In this document: piece after piece, positions 1-9,384 of the stretch | Numbering within the stretch: the first letter of the stretch is position 1 | Layout of the letters: the number at the start of each line of letters is the position of its first letter | The notes under the pieces: model-generated | What the model saw: the letters and a program-made list of their open reading frames with translations, nothing else | Databases searched by the model: none | What the model was told of the DNA's origin: nothing | Program-made: the position numbers and the translations under genes | DNA from: Buttiauxella sp965119215 | Lineage (GTDB): Bacteria; Pseudomonadota; Gammaproteobacteria; Enterobacterales; Enterobacteriaceae | Length of the DNA: 64,000 bases | Direction: 5' to 3' | NCBI GenBank assembly: GCA_965119215.1 | Contig: CBCPKK010000006.1 | Coordinates: 1 to 64,000, forward strand

Positions 1-36
1 CGTAAACGAGAGGACGAAGTAACAATCTGCTAGCGA

Positions 37-540
37 TTAATCGATATTTGACTCGATGAACCACAGGAATTTATCCAGATCGCGCGAGGCGGCAGTAAGA
101 ATATCGGCGGTATCTTCGTCTTTCGCCTCACTAATTGCCTTGCGTACATCGTTCGCCACAATCGCGTAACGGTCTGCTAATTCTTTCAGGTGATCCTGAA
201 CGGTGTGAATGTCCAGCGGATAGCTTTTCAGCGGAGTTTTGCTGTTAATAACTTGTGTTGTACCGAGTGCCACGCCTCCGAGTTGAACGGCGCGTTCAGC
301 CATAGTGTCAAGGTGGTCGGTCAGTGCTGTGCGGAAGCCGTCCAGCATTTCATGAACGGCGATAAAGTTAGCGCCACGCATATTCCAGTGCGCTTGTTTG
401 GTAATCAACGACAAATCAATGAACTGGATGACCTGGCGATTTAGCAGCTCAATGGTGGCTTTTTTTTCGCTGTCTGCAACATCGTTACGGGTATACAGCA
501 GGTTGGTAGATTTGGTTTTTACCAGTTTAGCGGTAGTCAT
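37..540 (-). CDS. dps: Dps, DNA-binding ferritin-like protein of starved cells
   Basis: This encodes 167 residues, the E. coli Dps length. Dps forms a 12-subunit cage that oxidises Fe(II) with hydrogen peroxide, stores iron and coats DNA in stationary phase. The lysine-rich N-terminal tail (TAKLVKTK) that binds DNA is present. So is the ferroxidase helix beginning QAHWNMRG and continuing VHEMLDGF...DHLDTMAE, which supplies the His/Asp/Glu metal ligands. A start 10 codons upstream is possible, but the internal ATG at 540 reproduces the known N terminus. The gene stands alone and reads away from rhtA. Identification is by direct family similarity along the whole length. Confidence 0.97.
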   Translation of the reverse strand: MTTAKLVKTKSTNLLYTRNDVADSEKKATIELLNRQVIQFIDLSLITKQAHWNMRGANFIAVHEMLDGFRTALTDHLDTMAERAVQLGGVALGTTQVINSKTPLKSYPLDIHTVQDHLKELADRYAIVANDVRKAISEAKDEDTADILTAASRDLDKFLWFIESNID

Positions 541-651
541 AATCTTTCGTCCTCTTGATGTGATATCCAATGAATTACCGGCAATAAGTATAGCACTGGC
601 ACAAGTGCTCGCCGAAAACGGTAGTAACTATCAGACAAATAGCAAGAAAGG

Positions 652-1539
652 TTAATTTACGTCGACGCTGGTAATCTGAGTTTCTTTCTTGAGCGTAAGC
701 GTTGATCCCACAGACGCTGCAATAATGGATAGCAATGCCAGCCACTGCACCAGAGTCAGATGCTCACCGAGGAACAACATGCCGGACAATGCCGCAAGCC
801 CTGGCTCCATGCTCATCAGCGTGCCAAAAGTGCGCGTCGGTAAGCGTGTCAGCGCAATCATTTCTAGCGAGTAGGGCAGTGCTGTAGACAAAACCGCGAC
901 ACCAAGACCCAACGGTACCAGCGACCAGTGCCACAGTGCTTCACCTGCCTGCCACGCGCCAATAGGCACAAAGATAATTGCGGCAATGAGTGAACCGAAG
1001 GCAACTGTTGCCGGGCCGTGATCGGCTCCTGCTTTCTGGCCAAACAGAATGTAAACCGCCCAGCAAGCCCCGGCACCCAACGCATACGCGGCACCCACTA
1101 AATCAACACTTGAAATAGACTGCCCCAGCGGCAACAGGAACCATAAACCCAGTACGGCTAAAATCACCCAGACAAAATCCACGGCACGGCGCGATGAGAA
1201 CAAAGCCACGGCAAGCGGGCCTGTGAACTCAAGAGCGACGGCAATGCCGAGAGGGACGGTCTGAATAGATAAGTAGAAGAGGTAGTTCATGCCACCGAGC
1301 GCCAGCCCGTACATCAATAAAGGAAATCGTTGCTCCGCTTTGAAGCGTAATCGCCACGGTTTAAATACGACCACCAGAATCAACGTACCCAAAGCCAGAC
1401 GCAATGCGGTCACACCTGGTGCGCCGACCAGCGGGAATAATGTTTTTGCAAGCGATGCGCCACTTTGAATGGAGGTCATGGCAATCAAAAGTACGACGAT
1501 GGGTAACCAAACGGGGGTCTTACGTGGCGATAACGGCAT
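652..1539 (-). CDS. rhtA: RhtA threonine/homoserine exporter
   Basis: This inner-membrane exporter of the drug/metabolite (EamA) superfamily has 295 residues, the same as E. coli RhtA. In E. coli it exports homoserine, threonine and other amino acids. The protein is almost entirely hydrophobic, with about ten membrane segments in two repeated EamA halves (roughly residues 10-140 and 150-285). The C terminus is short and charged (LKKETQITSVDVN). It lies between dps and ompX exactly as in E. coli, which supports orthology. Its upstream region is shared with the divergent ompX leader. Confidence 0.94.
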   Translation of the reverse strand: MPLSPRKTPVWLPIVVLLIAMTSIQSGASLAKTLFPLVGAPGVTALRLALGTLILVVVFKPWRLRFKAEQRFPLLMYGLALGGMNYLFYLSIQTVPLGIAVALEFTGPLAVALFSSRRAVDFVWVILAVLGLWFLLPLGQSISSVDLVGAAYALGAGACWAVYILFGQKAGADHGPATVAFGSLIAAIIFVPIGAWQAGEALWHWSLVPLGLGVAVLSTALPYSLEMIALTRLPTRTFGTLMSMEPGLAALSGMLFLGEHLTLVQWLALLSIIAASVGSTLTLKKETQITSVDVN

Positions 1540-1908
1540 CCTGCTTCCTGTCAGTCAGTGTCGAGTTCATTCAAGAAAATAAAAGTAATCCCAGTGTAAA
1601 TGAATAAGTTATGGCTCGTTGAGAATTCATTGAAAAAAATAATGGCCTGATGCAGTACCATAATCGTCTGATTGCGTAAGTTTTGTCCAAATAAGTTTAA
1701 GAATTATCTGGATGACGACGTGGTTGTTGATGCCAATAATTGTGGCACTTTTTGCTAAAAAGTCTGCGATTTGAAGAGGCTACAATGTAATGGAAACGTT
1801 CTGTTACATGAAAGAAATCTTTAGACAACGTAAATATCGCAGAGTTTCATACGTAATTTTGATATATTAAAAACTTAGAAGTTACTTGAAGCACATTTGA
1901 GGTGGATT
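1540..1908. other. Divergent rhtA/ompX regulatory interval
   Basis: This 369-base AT-rich stretch holds no gene that I can support. It must contain the rhtA promoter on the minus strand and the ompX promoter and leader on the plus strand. The ompX ribosome binding site (GAGGTGG, about 1899-1905) is just before the ATG at 1909. In E. coli the ompX leader is a target of the small RNA CyaR. I did not resolve a pairing here. Confidence 0.5.
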
Positions 1909-2412
1909 ATGAAAAAAATTGCATGTCTTTCAGCACTGGCTTGTGTTCTGGCCGTTTCCGTTGGTACCGCATCTGCAGCTAGCACCGTAACTGGTGGCTA
2001 CGCACAAAGCGATATGCAGGGCAAAGCCAACAAAGCTGGCGGTTTCAACCTGAAATACCGTTACGAAAACGACACCCCGCTGGGTTACATCGGTTCTTTC
2101 ACTTACACCGAGAAAAACCGCACCGAAGCTGGCGTTTATGACAAATCACAATACTACGGCATCACTGCTGGTCCAGCTTATCGTATCAACGATTGGGCAA
2201 GCATCTACGGTGTAGTGGGTGTTGGTTACGGTAAATTCCAGGGTACTAACTACCCAGACAAATCTGATATGAGCGATTACGGTTTCTCTTACGGCGCTGG
2301 TATGCAGTTCAACCCAATCGAAAACGTTGCTCTTGACGTTTCCTACGAGCAGAGCCGCATCCGTAACGTTGATGTTGGCACCTGGATCGCAGGCGTGGGT
2401 TACCGCTTCTAA
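1909..2412 (+). CDS. ompX: OmpX outer membrane beta-barrel protein
   Basis: The gene encodes 167 residues of an eight-stranded outer-membrane barrel of the OmpX/Ail family. A typical signal peptide (MKKIACLSALACVLAVSVG, cleavage after ASA near residue 23) is followed by alternating aromatic strands (GGYAQSD, FNLKYRYEND, YYGITAGPAYRIND). The last residue is Phe (GVGYRF), the BAM recognition signal. I chose the ATG at 1909 rather than a TTG four codons earlier because it gives the conserved MKKI signal peptide and has GAGGTGG upstream. Its native terminator downstream has been split by an insertion (see 2443-9830). Confidence 0.97.
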   Translation: MKKIACLSALACVLAVSVGTASAASTVTGGYAQSDMQGKANKAGGFNLKYRYENDTPLGYIGSFTYTEKNRTEAGVYDKSQYYGITAGPAYRINDWASIYGVVGVGYGKFQGTNYPDKSDMSDYGFSYGAGMQFNPIENVALDVSYEQSRIRNVDVGTWIAGVGYRF

Positions 2413-2442
2413 TTTCACTTTAACGAGTGAAAATAAAAATCC

Positions 2443-2453
2443 GCCCAAGTGGC
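2443..2453. repeat. Left copy of an 11-bp target-site duplication
   Basis: The sequence GCCCAAGTGGC occurs here and again at 9820-9830, exactly abutting the outer ends of the two IS4-like remnants that bracket the scr genes. Joining the outer flanks through a single copy rebuilds a perfect bidirectional terminator hairpin (AAAAATCCGCC, loop, GGCGGATTTTTTT) between convergent ompX and opgE. An 11-bp duplication fits the IS4 group. Confidence 0.85.
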
Positions 2454-2491
2454 TAACCCCGTTCACTTAAGATGTTTTGAGCGAACGGGGT
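2454..2491 (+). mobile_element. Left IS4-like terminal-repeat remnant (38 bp)
   Basis: The remnant begins TAACCCCGTTCACTTAAG and ends GAGCGAACGGGGTA. The two ends are imperfect inverted repeats with almost nothing between them. The outer repeat resembles the ends of IS4 (TAATGCCGATCAGTTAAGG from memory). The same pair of distinguishable left and right ends is found at 9686-9819, in the same orientation. I read this as an internally deleted copy of that element. It can fold into a hairpin and may now act as a weak terminator for ompX. Confidence 0.6.
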
Positions 2492-2510
2492 ACTGGGTTT
2501 TTGAGATTCG

Positions 2511-2540
2511 AACGGTCCTTTTTTGGGCCGTTTTCTTTTC
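2511..2540 (+). terminator. Hairpin with T-tract downstream of ompX and scrK
   Basis: AACGGTCC pairs with GGGCCGTT (one G-T pair) around a TTTTTT loop, and TTCTTTT follows. It lies inside the inserted element and probably replaces the ompX terminator lost to the insertion. Confidence 0.6.
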
Positions 2541-2700
2541 TCCGGCAGAGTGAAATGCTTCACGTCTTCCCGCATTTTTCGCAGTTTTGCTGGGATGATT
2601 CCCGGTTTCCCCAGTGAACACCAGATTAACTAATCTCTTATCAGTCGCATGGCCATCACGACGCTTATCCGTCAGCTATTTCTTTTACGCCATCACGCAC

Positions 2701-3642
2701 TCAAAGCGCCTGAGCACAAAATCGGGCTAACTCTCCAGCATCCGGCAACGCAGTCATTGCCCCTCTTGCCGTTGTTGCCAGCGCACCACAAGCCATGGCC
2801 TGACTCAGTAGACGATGCCACGTCTCCTCTGAATCTACCGGCCAATTTTGCGCAAGTTCGGTCAATAATCCTGCAACAAAGGCATCCCCCGCGCCCGTGG
2901 TATCCGCCGCAGTCACTTTGGGTGCCGGATGCTGCACCAGCGTCGCATCTATTCTCCGGTAAGCCAGCACACCGTCTTTGCCCTGGGTGACCAGCAGCAG
3001 TTCAGGATCATAGCGCTGACAAAGTTGCTTAATACCTTCTGACAACTGTGTTTCGCCGGTCAGATACTCAAGTTCATTTTCAGACAGCTTTATCACATCA
3101 GCCCTCGACATCGCCAGGCTAAGGCATTCTCGCAACTGTTGCTCATCCGACCATAAATCGTGGCGGATATTGGGATCAAAACAGACAATCCCGCCGGCCA
3201 TTTTCATCCGTTCAATGGCGAAAAAAGCTGAAGAACGTGAGGGTTCGGAAGACAGTGATATGGAGCACAGATGCAAGAATTGACCTGATTCAAATATAGG
3301 TATGTCAGTGGTTTGCAGAAAAAGATCGGCGCTTGGGATCACCATAAATGTGAATGAGCGCTCACCTTGAGCATCGTTTTCCACCACTACTATGGAAGTG
3401 CGATGATTAGGATCGAGCAGCATAAACTCCGTATCTACTGCTTCATCATTTAGCGTTTCACGCAAAAACGTTCCGAAAGGATCGTTCCCCACACGACCGA
3501 TAAATGCACTGTTTCCCCCAAGACGACTAACCCCCACAGCGACATTTGCAGGTGCGCCACCGGGACACTTCATTAATCGGCCATCCTCTTCAGGGATCAA
3601 ATCTACAACGGCATCGCCTAACACCCAAACTCGATTATTCAT
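2701..3642 (-). CDS. scrK: Fructokinase ScrK of the sucrose regulon
   Basis: This PfkB-family sugar kinase of 313 residues phosphorylates the fructose released from sucrose-6-phosphate by ScrB. The N-terminal PfkB signature is clear (CPGGAPANVAVGVSRLGG, about residues 27-44). The C-terminal signature carrying the catalytic Asp is TTGAGDAF. I chose the ATG at 3642 (MNNRVWVLGDAVVDL), which matches the ScrK N terminus; an upstream start would add 11 unrelated residues. It is divergent from scrYABR. A candidate ScrR operator lies in its promoter region. Confidence 0.93.
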   Translation of the reverse strand: MNNRVWVLGDAVVDLIPEEDGRLMKCPGGAPANVAVGVSRLGGNSAFIGRVGNDPFGTFLRETLNDEAVDTEFMLLDPNHRTSIVVVENDAQGERSFTFMVIPSADLFLQTTDIPIFESGQFLHLCSISLSSEPSRSSAFFAIERMKMAGGIVCFDPNIRHDLWSDEQQLRECLSLAMSRADVIKLSENELEYLTGETQLSEGIKQLCQRYDPELLLVTQGKDGVLAYRRIDATLVQHPAPKVTAADTTGAGDAFVAGLLTELAQNWPVDSEETWHRLLSQAMACGALATTARGAMTALPDAGELARFCAQAL

Positions 3643-3693
3643 CTTCATTCTCATCAATAAAATCCTGATAAACACGTTATTAGCACCTAGGAG

Positions 3694-3706
3694 AACCGGT
3701 TTAGCA
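3694..3706. promoter_or_regulatory. Candidate ScrR operator, scrK side
   Basis: AACCGGTTTAGCA contains the 8-bp palindrome AACCGGTT with a central CG, as expected for a LacI-family site. The related 13-mer AACCAGTTTAGCA recurs at 3828-3840 before scrY. The pairing with the two divergent promoters suggests ScrR control of both. Confidence 0.6.
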
Positions 3707-3827
3707 AATGAAGTGCAATTGAATTTTTATCTTCACGTAATGAATTGCCAGCAAGATCACAATTAGAATAAAATACTGGGTATATTCATTGCCATAATTA
3801 ATTTTGAGTGCATTCTGTCACCAGAAA

Positions 3828-3854
3828 AACCAGTTTAGCATTTTAGCTAAAATG
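3828..3854. promoter_or_regulatory. Candidate ScrR operator plus 16-bp palindrome, scrY side
   Basis: The 13-mer AACCAGTTTAGCA (3828-3840) runs directly into a perfect 16-bp palindrome, CATTTTAGCTAAAATG (3839-3854). Both lie 40-65 bases before the scrY start. These are the most likely repressor contacts for the scrYAB promoter. A CRP or Cra contribution cannot be judged by eye. Confidence 0.6.
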
Positions 3855-3893
3855 TTTTCCTTATAACAATTAGACTTTCTCTGAGTGATAAAA

Positions 3894-5477
3894 ATGATGA
3901 TGAAACCTCGCTATCTTGCTGTTGCTATTGGACTTATTCTTTCAACTTCGGCACAAAGCGCTAATATCTCTGCCACCTCCCTGGAAGCGCGCTTTGATGC
4001 GCTGGAAAAACGTCTGCAGCTGGCTGAAAGCCGCGCCAACCAGGCCGAAGTCCGCGCCAGGGATGCAGAACAACAGGTTAAAAAACTCGAAACTCGTACG
4101 GCAAACAATGAGCAACAAACTCGCCAGGTGGTGAAGACGGCCGAAATAACTCAGCAGCAAACCGCCGATGTGGCTAAACGCACTGAGACGTTAGCCAGCA
4201 ATAACAAAAGTGACAGCGATAATAGTGGTTTCAAATTCTCCGGTTATGCTCGTTCTGGCGTGATCATGAATGATTCCGCAACCTCAACCCAAAGCGGTCC
4301 TTATGTTACGCCTGCGGGGCAAACGGGTGGCGCTGTGGGTCGTCTGGGTAACGAAAACAACACCTATGTCGAGTTAAATCTGGAACATAACCAGACCATG
4401 GCCAGCGGCGCGACCTCACGCTACAAAGTGATGCTTGCTGACGGACAGCGTAGCTATAACGACTGGACCGGCGCGACCAGCGATCTCAATATTCGCCAGG
4501 CATTTGTTGAGCTGGGCTCATTACCGACTTTCACCGGTCCTTGGAAAAACTCGACGCTGTGGGCAGGTAAGCGATTTGATCGCGACAACTTTGATATTCA
4601 CTGGCTGGATTCAGATGTGATCTTCCTCGCCGGAACCGGCGGTGGTATTTATGACGTGAAGTGGAGCGATAACCTGAAAAGCAACTTCTCGCTTTACGGG
4701 CGTAACTTTGACGATCTTGATAATGGCAATGACAGCAATAACGACGCGCGTATTGAGAATTATATTGTTACGGCGAACAACTACGTCGGGCCGTTCCAGT
4801 GGATGGTCAGCGGCCTGCGTGCCAAAAATAATCAGGATCGCGAAAATGTTGGTACCCATGGGATCAGTAAAGCAGCTGACACAGGCTTCCACACGGTACT
4901 GGCATATCATGGAGACAACTTCTACGGCTTGCGCGAGGGGACATCAAAAACCGCGCTTCTGTATGGTCACGGCTTAGGTGCGGAAGTCAAAGCGATCGGC
5001 TCCGACGGGCATCTAACCGATGATGCTAGCACCGTGCGCCTTGCGACCTATGGCATCACGCCATTGAGTAAAGACTGGAGCATCGCTCCTGCGATCCTGG
5101 CCCAGCAGAGCAAGGATCGTTATGTCTCGGGGGATGATTACCAGTGGCTGACCTTCAACGCCCGCCTCATTCAGCAGATCACCGAAAACTTCGAACTGGC
5201 TTATGAAGGCAGCTATCAGTATATGGATCTCGATCCTCAAGGTTTCCAGGATAACAATAAGGTGAAAGGTGGGTTCTATAAACTGACGTTTGCACCCACG
5301 TTCAAAGTCGGAGATATCAGCGACATGCTAAGTCGTCCTGAAATCCGCTTCTTCGCAAGCTATATGGACTGGAGTCATAAGCTCGATAACTACTCTTCCA
5401 GCGATGCGTTCGGAACCGATGGTTTTACCTCAGGTGGGCAGTGGAACTTTGGTATCCAGATGGAAACCTGGTTCTAA
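3894..5477 (+). CDS. scrY: ScrY sucrose-specific outer membrane porin
   Basis: This LamB-family sugar porin has about 527 residues and admits sucrose across the outer membrane. It has a signal peptide (LAVAIGLILSTSAQSA) and then an N-terminal coiled coil (about residues 25-90, repeated LEKRLQLAESRANQAEVRARD-type heptads). This extension distinguishes ScrY from LamB. A trimeric 18-strand barrel domain follows, ending in Phe (METWF). The start is uncertain among a GTG at 3885 and ATGs at 3894, 3897 and 3900; I give the first ATG. It heads scrYAB(R), followed by scrA after 74 bases. Confidence 0.94.
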   Translation: MMMKPRYLAVAIGLILSTSAQSANISATSLEARFDALEKRLQLAESRANQAEVRARDAEQQVKKLETRTANNEQQTRQVVKTAEITQQQTADVAKRTETLASNNKSDSDNSGFKFSGYARSGVIMNDSATSTQSGPYVTPAGQTGGAVGRLGNENNTYVELNLEHNQTMASGATSRYKVMLADGQRSYNDWTGATSDLNIRQAFVELGSLPTFTGPWKNSTLWAGKRFDRDNFDIHWLDSDVIFLAGTGGGIYDVKWSDNLKSNFSLYGRNFDDLDNGNDSNNDARIENYIVTANNYVGPFQWMVSGLRAKNNQDRENVGTHGISKAADTGFHTVLAYHGDNFYGLREGTSKTALLYGHGLGAEVKAIGSDGHLTDDASTVRLATYGITPLSKDWSIAPAILAQQSKDRYVSGDDYQWLTFNARLIQQITENFELAYEGSYQYMDLDPQGFQDNNKVKGGFYKLTFAPTFKVGDISDMLSRPEIRFFASYMDWSHKLDNYSSSDAFGTDGFTSGGQWNFGIQMETWF

Positions 5478-5551
5478 AAAGCAGGGTTTGAGTCACCATG
5501 ACGCGTCTGAGCAGCTCGGGCGCTGTCGTTTAGGGAAATAAAAGGAACACT

Positions 5552-6922
5552 ATGAATATCAATGCGATCGCGACTGAACTGCTGCCCTTGCTGGGCGATA
5601 AAGACAATATTGCCAGTGCAGCACACTGTGCAACACGTCTGCGTCTGGTGCTGGTAGATGACAGCCTGGTCAACAAAAGCGCCATCGAAAAAGTTGAAGG
5701 TGTGAAAGGCTGCTTTAGCAATGCAGGACAAATCCAAATCATCTTTGGTACCGGCCTTGTGAACAAAGTCCATGCCGAGTTTATTAAGGTGGCGGGCATT
5801 GGGGAGTCGAGTAAATCCGAGGCAGCGAATATCGCAGCGCATAAACTCAATCCGTTCCAGCGTATAGCGCGCGTATTATCGAACATCTTCGTCCCCATCA
5901 TTCCGGCAATCGTAGCATCAGGTCTGCTGATGGGGCTGCTGGGCATGGTGAAAACCTATGGCTGGGCGAATCCTGAAAGCGCGATTTTTATCATGCTCGA
6001 CATGTTTAGTTCAGCCGCCTTTATTATTCTGCCAATCCTTATCGGATTCACCGCAGCCCGTGAGTTTGGGGGTAACCCATTCCTGGGGGCAACGCTTGGC
6101 GGCATTCTGACTCATCCCGCATTGACCAATGCCTGGGGAGTTGCCAGCGGATTCCATACCATGAATTTTTTTGGGTTGGATATCGCGATGATTGGCTATC
6201 AGGGCACAGTATTCCCCGTGCTGCTGGCAGTTTGGTTTATGAGCTTTCTTGAAAAACGTCTGCGTAAAGTCATTCCCGATGCACTGGATTTGATCCTAAC
6301 CCCATTCCTGACTGTGATAATTTCCGGTTTCATCGCCTTCCTGATTATCGGTCCTGCGGGACGTGCGTTAGGTGATGGTATTTCTTTTATTCTTAGCACT
6401 CTGATAACCCACGCGGGCTGGGTAGCCGGACTGCTGTTCGGCGGTCTTTACTCAGTTATCGTCATCACCGGGATTCACCACAGTTTCCACGCTATTGAAG
6501 CCGGTCTGCTGGGCAATCCGAATATCGGGGTGAATTTCCTGCTGCCGATTTGGTCAATGGCTAATGTGGCGCAGGGCGGTGCCTGTCTGGCGGTGTACTT
6601 CAAAACCCGCGATGCAAAAATTAAAGCCATTGCTGTGCCGTCTGCTTTCTCCGCCATGCTAGGCATTACTGAAGCTGCGATTTTCGGTATCAATCTGCGC
6701 TTTATGAAACCTTTTATTGCAGCCCTTGTCGGTGGCGCACTGGGTGGCGCATGGGTGGTAACAATGCACGTGAATATGACAGCCGTAGGTTTAACCGGAA
6801 TTCCAGGCCTTGCGATTGTGCAGGCCAGTTCAATACTCAGCTATCTGATTGGCTTAGTTATCGCCTTTGGCTCGGCATTCCTGCTTTCCATACTGCTGAA
6901 ATACAAAACGGAGAATGAATAA
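5552..6922 (+). CDS. scrA: ScrA sucrose PTS permease, EIIBC
   Basis: ScrA (456 residues) transports sucrose through the inner membrane and phosphorylates it to sucrose-6-phosphate. The EIIB domain is at residues 1-80, with the phosphorylated Cys at about residue 26 (HCATRLRL). The membrane EIIC domain follows from about residue 105 to the end. There is no EIIA domain, so it should draw phosphate from the shared glucose EIIA (Crr), as known ScrA proteins do. A ribosome binding site (AAAGGAAC) precedes the ATG. Its stop codon overlaps the scrB start by one base, indicating coupled translation. Confidence 0.95.
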   Translation: MNINAIATELLPLLGDKDNIASAAHCATRLRLVLVDDSLVNKSAIEKVEGVKGCFSNAGQIQIIFGTGLVNKVHAEFIKVAGIGESSKSEAANIAAHKLNPFQRIARVLSNIFVPIIPAIVASGLLMGLLGMVKTYGWANPESAIFIMLDMFSSAAFIILPILIGFTAAREFGGNPFLGATLGGILTHPALTNAWGVASGFHTMNFFGLDIAMIGYQGTVFPVLLAVWFMSFLEKRLRKVIPDALDLILTPFLTVIISGFIAFLIIGPAGRALGDGISFILSTLITHAGWVAGLLFGGLYSVIVITGIHHSFHAIEAGLLGNPNIGVNFLLPIWSMANVAQGGACLAVYFKTRDAKIKAIAVPSAFSAMLGITEAAIFGINLRFMKPFIAALVGGALGGAWVVTMHVNMTAVGLTGIPGLAIVQASSILSYLIGLVIAFGSAFLLSILLKYKTENE

Positions 6923-8331
6923 TGACGGAGGCGAGTTTACTAAAACAGGCGCTGCGTAGTGTGGTGGCGGGACAAGTGAAAGCCGCCGCCGATCCCTGGC
7001 GCCCCGGCTGGCATCTCGCGCCGCCTGTGGGTTTACTCAATGACCCAAACGGATTTGTTCAACACCTGGGGCGCTACCATTTGTTTTATCAATGGAATCC
7101 GCTGGCCTGTGCCCACGGAGCAAAATTCTGGGGACACTGGAGTTCCATGGATTTACTGCACTGGCGGCATGAACCGCTGGCACTAGCCCCGGCAGAAGTG
7201 TTCGAGTCGCACGGTTGCTATTCTGGTTCAGCCGTGGTTGACAATGGCCAGCTAACGCTAATTTATACCGGCAATGTGAAATACCCGGACGGCAGTCGCA
7301 CCGCATTTCAGTGTCTGGCTCGGGAAAATGCTGAAGGTGAATTTGATAAAACAGGGCCGGTGCTGGATTTACCAGACGGTTACACCGGACATGTGCGCGA
7401 CCCGAAAGTGTGGCAGCACGGCGACCACTGGTACATGGTGCTGGGTGCACAGGATCTGAGTCTACAAGGTAAGGTGCTATTACTGCGTTCGAACGACTTG
7501 CTGACATGGCAGTCACTGGGTGAAATTGCCGGTTCCGGTCTGAACGGTTTGGGTTCATTCGGTTATATGTGGGAATGCCCTGATCTGTTTAACTTATCAG
7601 GCACAGACATTCTTATATGCTGTCCGCAAGGTCTACCTGCGGAACCTGACCGCTACCTGAATACTTTCCAGTCGGGGTATTTCGTTGGACAATTGGATTA
7701 CAAGAAAGGACAGTTTTCACACGGCGATTTCCATGAGCTTGATTTGGGCTTCGAGTTTTATGCACCGCAAACCACATTGACCGACGATGGTCGCCGCCTG
7801 CTGATCGGTTGGATGGGTATCCCGGACGGCGATGAGTTTTATCAACCAACGGTCGAACATGGCTGGCTCCACACAATGACTTGCCCACGTGAGCTGACAC
7901 TCGAGGCAGGTAAAATCATTCAGCGACCGGCGCGTGAACTGTGCGAGCTTCGCGGTGAAATGCAGCAATGGCAGGGCATCGCGCAGGAGGCTCCCATTTG
8001 GGACGTTACACAGGTTGAAGTTAAAATCATCACAGACAGGCCGTTCCACGCCGACCTGGGAGGAGACCTTGAACTGGCATGGGATGGCGAATGGCTGCGA
8101 CTTTCGCGCAGTAACCGTAATAGCGGCGAGCGGGAACAACGGATATGGCGCGGGGCTTTACGCCATCTGACCCTCATGTGCGATGCTTCCAGTGTGGAGA
8201 TTTTTATCAATGATGGCCAGGCAGTGATGTCTTCGCGTTATTTCCCTGTTTTGCCAGCACAATTAATCTTCAGCGGAAAACAGCCGATAGAGCTGCGTCG
8301 CTGGTCGTTAGCAGATTGCGTGATAGAATAA
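6922..8331 (+). CDS. scrB: ScrB sucrose-6-phosphate hydrolase
   Basis: This glycoside hydrolase family 32 enzyme of 469 residues splits sucrose-6-phosphate into glucose-6-phosphate and fructose. Its hallmarks are visible. The LNDPNG motif has the nucleophile at Asp41. RDPKV near residue 155 holds the transition-state Asp. WECPDLF near 214 holds the acid/base Glu. A five-bladed propeller is followed by a C-terminal beta-sandwich. The start overlaps scrA (TAATG), and the product feeds ScrK. Confidence 0.95.
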   Translation: MTEASLLKQALRSVVAGQVKAAADPWRPGWHLAPPVGLLNDPNGFVQHLGRYHLFYQWNPLACAHGAKFWGHWSSMDLLHWRHEPLALAPAEVFESHGCYSGSAVVDNGQLTLIYTGNVKYPDGSRTAFQCLARENAEGEFDKTGPVLDLPDGYTGHVRDPKVWQHGDHWYMVLGAQDLSLQGKVLLLRSNDLLTWQSLGEIAGSGLNGLGSFGYMWECPDLFNLSGTDILICCPQGLPAEPDRYLNTFQSGYFVGQLDYKKGQFSHGDFHELDLGFEFYAPQTTLTDDGRRLLIGWMGIPDGDEFYQPTVEHGWLHTMTCPRELTLEAGKIIQRPARELCELRGEMQQWQGIAQEAPIWDVTQVEVKIITDRPFHADLGGDLELAWDGEWLRLSRSNRNSGEREQRIWRGALRHLTLMCDASSVEIFINDGQAVMSSRYFPVLPAQLIFSGKQPIELRRWSLADCVIE

Positions 8332-8361
8332 AAGTCTTCCCGGACTACAGAATATGGCGCA

Positions 8362-9384
8362 GTGAAAAAGACCAAACGCATCACTATCAGTGGCATAGCC
8401 GAACTGGCTGGCGTGTCGAAATCGACTGCCAGCCAGGTACTTAACGGACACAGTAAAAAGTTTCGCATTTCCGATGCCACGCGCAATCGTGTGCTGGCTG
8501 TGGCCGCTGAACATCATTATCAGCCGAGTATTCACGCGCGGTCGCTCAACGAGGTTCGCAGTTATACGCTGGGGTTAGTGGTACCGGAAATGACCAACTA
8601 CGGTTTTGCAGCCTGCTCTAACGAGCTGGAGACGTTGTGCCGCGAAAATGGTATGCAGTTGCTTATCGCCTGTACTGATGAAAACACCAGCCAGGAAAAC
8701 ATGGTGGTGAACAATCTTATCCAGCGCCAGGTTGATGGTCTGATTGTGGCATCGAGCATGCTCAATGATGCGGAATACGTCAAAATCAGCCAGCAGTTAC
8801 CAGTGGTACTGTTCGACCGCCATATGCCCGGCACCGAGCTACCGCTAGTGGTGTGCGAAGCGATTGAATCTTCCGCTGAGCTGGTCGCCCGCGTGGCAAA
8901 AAATCATCCGGATGAATTTTATTTTCTTGGCGGGCAGCAGCGTATCTCTCCTACACGTGACCGTCTGGCCGGATATCAGTTGGGCCTTGAACGCGCAGGA
9001 GTGACGCTGAAACCCGAGTGGATCATGTATGGAAATTATCATCCAAGCTCTGGCTATGAGATGTTCGCTAAACTCTGCGCGCGTCTCGGACGGCCGCCAA
9101 AAGCGCTTTATGTCGCCTCCTGCGGTTTGATGGAAGGGGTTTTGCGCTATCTTAGCCAACATAAGCTATTGGAAAGTGACATACATCTGTGCAGTTTTGA
9201 CGATCATTACCTCTACGATTCGCTTTCGGTGAAAATTGATACTGTAGCTCAGGATTGCCGTGAGCTGGCGATGCACTGTTTTGACGTTGTGATTGGTCTT
9301 ATCAATGAACAGCCGCCTGAGGAACGCCAATGCGCCTTATCTCCTCAATTGCACTGGCGGCATCCTGACTCTTTAAAATCGTGA
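8362..9384 (+). CDS. scrR: ScrR, LacI-family repressor of the sucrose regulon
   Basis: A 340-residue LacI/GalR-type repressor. An N-terminal helix-turn-helix (ISGIAELAGVSKSTASQVLNG, about residues 8-28) and hinge are followed by a periplasmic-binding-protein-like effector domain. ScrR of enteric bacteria responds to fructose or fructose-1-phosphate and represses scrK and scrYAB. Translation begins at GTG (8362), 30 bases after scrB. No ATG is available near the conserved N terminus. The last gene of the inserted unit. Confidence 0.93.
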   Translation: MKKTKRITISGIAELAGVSKSTASQVLNGHSKKFRISDATRNRVLAVAAEHHYQPSIHARSLNEVRSYTLGLVVPEMTNYGFAACSNELETLCRENGMQLLIACTDENTSQENMVVNNLIQRQVDGLIVASSMLNDAEYVKISQQLPVVLFDRHMPGTELPLVVCEAIESSAELVARVAKNHPDEFYFLGGQQRISPTRDRLAGYQLGLERAGVTLKPEWIMYGNYHPSSGYEMFAKLCARLGRPPKALYVASCGLMEGVLRYLSQHKLLESDIHLCSFDDHYLYDSLSVKIDTVAQDCRELAMHCFDVVIGLINEQPPEERQCALSPQLHWRHPDSLKS

